DNA of 8,002 bases from an uncultured bacterium (GTDB taxonomy: Bacteria > Planctomycetota > Phycisphaerae > Phycisphaerales > SM1A02), in the NCBI GenBank assembly GCA_903938205.1, contig CAJACJ010000357.1:1-8002 (forward strand), in the 5' to 3' direction. The position numbers and the translations under genes are program-made. The notes under the pieces are model-generated. The model ran no database searches. It saw nothing but the letters and a program-made list of their open reading frames with translations, and had not been told where the DNA came from. This document shows, piece by piece, positions 6,588-8,002 of this stretch. The number at the start of each line of letters is the position of its first letter. Position 1 is the first letter of the stretch.

Positions 6588-7712
6588 GTGAATGAGATAG
6601 AGCCCAACGAGATCAATCCGGAGGAACTTCAGGCGCTCTATGAAGGTCAAGAAGGCGATGACGACACGCCGATCAAGGTGACCTTTGTATTGCAGCGCGA
6701 CTTGGACAAGCGACTCGATCGCTACTTGGTCGACCGTATTCCATTTCTGAGCCGTACTTCGCTGCAGCGCTTGGTACACGAGCAAAGCATCACGGTCAAT
6801 GGGCGCATTCCAAAACCCAGCACCAAACTGCATAAGGGCGACACCATTATCGCGGTGCTTCCGCCGCCTCCGTCAAGCGAAGTTCCACCCGACGATATTC
6901 CGCTGGACATTGTTTTTGAAGACCATGATTTGATCGTGGTCAACAAGCAAGCGGGATTGCTGGTGCATCCGGCGCGCAGTTACAAGCGTGGCACGCTCAT
7001 CAATGCGTTGGCCTGGCATTTTCTACATCGCTCCCAAGGCGCGCTGAGTGAAGTTGGAAAAGAATTCGCGCGTCCTGGCGTGGTGCATCGACTTGATCGT
7101 TGGACTACGGGCGTCATGGTGGCCGCCAAAACCGACACCGCGCACTGGCGCATCGCCAAGCAATTTGAAAACCGCACAACTGAGAAACGCTACTTGGCGC
7201 TGGTGCATGGAACGCCCGAGCCGGTCACTGATTTGATTGATTTGCCGCTGGGAAAGCACGCAACCATTCGCGAGCTGTACGCGGTGCGTTGGGGCGACGA
7301 TGGCAAAGAGAGCCGCACTATTTATAGAACCATTGAGCGTTACGACGGCTTCTCGTTGGTGGAATTGGAATTATTGACGGGGCGTACGCATCAAATTCGC
7401 GTGCACATGAGCCACTTGGGTTGGCCCATCGTGGGCGACGATATGTACGACGGCAAGCGACTCACCGCCGCTGAGTTGGGCATTGATGTTGGCGACACCA
7501 AACGCATTGTCATGGATCGACAAGCGCTGCACGCGGCCATGTTGCGCTTTGAACATCCGTCGTCGCGCGAGAAAGTCACCTTCACCGGCGCGGTGCCCGC
7601 GGATTTTCGCGAGATCATTTTCGCGCTGCGTAAAAAAGGGTACGAGGCTGTTGACGCGGTTGGCTCCACGCTGTCGCTGGAAAAACTTGGCTTGTCACGA
7701 AGCGAAAATTGA
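6588..7712 (+). CDS. RluA-family (RluC/RluD-like) large-subunit pseudouridine synthase with S4 domain
   Basis: Cytoplasmic enzyme that isomerises uridine to pseudouridine in RNA, most likely in 23S rRNA. What is seen, in 374 residues: an acidic N-terminal tail (about 1-28); an S4 RNA-binding domain (about 33-95, DKRLDRYLVDRIPFLSRTS and ITVNGR); then the catalytic domain with VVNKQAGLLVHP (117-128), the catalytic motif VVHRLDRWTTG with nucleophile D170, KRYLALVHG (200-208), and GRTHQIRVHMSHLGWPIVGD (265-284). All key positions are kept, so activity is expected. Length is slightly above the usual 310-330 because of both tails. Start is GTG at 6588: an ATG four bases later is out of frame and stops at once, and no other in-frame start lies near. 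RluC and RluD cannot be separated from sequence alone, so I give no symbol. It lies 9 bp behind the membrane TPR-like gene and converges on aat. Confidence 0.93.
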   Translation: MNEIEPNEINPEELQALYEGQEGDDDTPIKVTFVLQRDLDKRLDRYLVDRIPFLSRTSLQRLVHEQSITVNGRIPKPSTKLHKGDTIIAVLPPPPSSEVPPDDIPLDIVFEDHDLIVVNKQAGLLVHPARSYKRGTLINALAWHFLHRSQGALSEVGKEFARPGVVHRLDRWTTGVMVAAKTDTAHWRIAKQFENRTTEKRYLALVHGTPEPVTDLIDLPLGKHATIRELYAVRWGDDGKESRTIYRTIERYDGFSLVELELLTGRTHQIRVHMSHLGWPIVGDDMYDGKRLTAAELGIDVGDTKRIVMDRQALHAAMLRFEHPSSREKVTFTGAVPADFREIIFALRKKGYEAVDAVGSTLSLEKLGLSRSEN

Positions 7713-7728
7713 ACGCGCGCGATACAAA

Positions 7729-8002
7729 TTAAAATGCCACATCAAGATCCGTCGCCGCAGCCAGTTGCGCCTCATACTGCGACGCGGGTATTTCAACGCC
7801 ACCAAAACTCAACACCAGCGGATTGGAATATTGACTATCAAGCAGGGTAAATTGCTTGGATTTCAAGTGCGTGACCAGCCAATGTAAACACGCCTTGCTG
7901 GCGTTGCCCGCGCCCGCGTTGCGCAACACAAACATGCTTTCGCCAAAGAACGCGCCGCCAATGGAAACTCCATACAAGCCCCCCACCAACTTGTCATCCA
8001 AC
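7729..8002 (-). CDS. aat: Leucyl/phenylalanyl-tRNA--protein transferase (Aat), C-terminal part
   Basis: Cytoplasmic transferase that moves Leu or Phe from aminoacyl-tRNA onto proteins with N-terminal Arg or Lys, marking them for ClpAP/ClpS through the N-degron pathway. Only the last 90 or so codons are inside the window; the 5' part lies beyond 8002. The in-frame TTG at 8001 is simply an internal leucine, not a start. Seen: DDKLVGGLYGVSIGGAFFGESMF, the hallmark block of the family (split here at its Gly-Gly), then NASK, FTLLDSQ, and FGGVEIP near the C-terminus, ending with TAA at 7729-7731. The linker between ESMF and NASK (VLRNAGAG) is about four residues longer than in the homologues I remember. 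The gene is convergent with the pseudouridine synthase gene, with 16 bp between the stops. Confidence 0.93.
   Translation of the reverse strand, partial: LDDKLVGGLYGVSIGGAFFGESMFVLRNAGAGNASKACLHWLVTHLKSKQFTLLDSQYSNPLVLSFGGVEIPASQYEAQLAAATDLDVAF

Noticed and set aside
7713..7728. Terminator between the convergent pseudouridine synthase and aat genes
   Set aside because: The gap is only 16 bases with a short alternating GC stretch; no stem-loop with a T-run is visible.

Overview
The window looks like a chromosomal housekeeping segment from a Planctomycetota-type bacterium, probably close to Phycisphaerae. This is an inference, not a search result. It rests on three points: the RlmN has the signature CPVGCKFCASG and the lead-in TECVMIP that I associate with planctomycete RlmN; the large minus-strand protein follows the planctomycete-style fused IorA-IorB architecture; and no gene start shows a clear Shine-Dalgarno sequence. 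Base composition is moderately GC-rich, with a striking abundance of CGCG/GCGC words throughout. I see no mobile element, CRISPR array, rRNA or tRNA gene.

Layout from left to right. Positions 1-83 hold the 3' end of an unidentified plus-strand gene that overlaps the rRNA/tRNA methyltransferase gene rlmN (80-1231, +) by four bases (GTGA). A convergent gap of 88 bp follows. A minus-strand pair then reads from right to left: a Cof-type HAD phosphatase (4793-5686) and a very large 1158-residue protein (1320-4796), also joined by a GTGA overlap. A 61-bp divergent promoter region (5687-5747) separates this pair from a plus-strand pair: a single-pass membrane protein with a YfgM/TPR-like domain (5748-6578), then an RluC/RluD-type pseudouridine synthase (6588-7712) after a 9-bp gap. 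Only 16 bp further on, in convergent orientation, lies the 3' part of aat (7729-8002, -), whose start is outside the window.

The thread linking several genes is translation quality control: RlmN modifies 23S rRNA and tRNA, the RluA-family enzyme makes pseudouridine in rRNA, and Aat tags proteins for the N-degron pathway. They are not one operon.

The most interesting object is the 1158-residue protein. Its order of domains matches the fused indolepyruvate:ferredoxin oxidoreductase family from end to end. Yet every cofactor site I can locate looks lost: the YPG[ST]P loop, the first half of the thiamine pyrophosphate domain, the GDS...DN motif, nearly all iron-sulfur cysteines, and the glycine-rich loop of the IorB domain. 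The scaffold segments between these sites are well kept and the frame is open throughout, which suggests a retained pseudoenzyme rather than a decaying gene.
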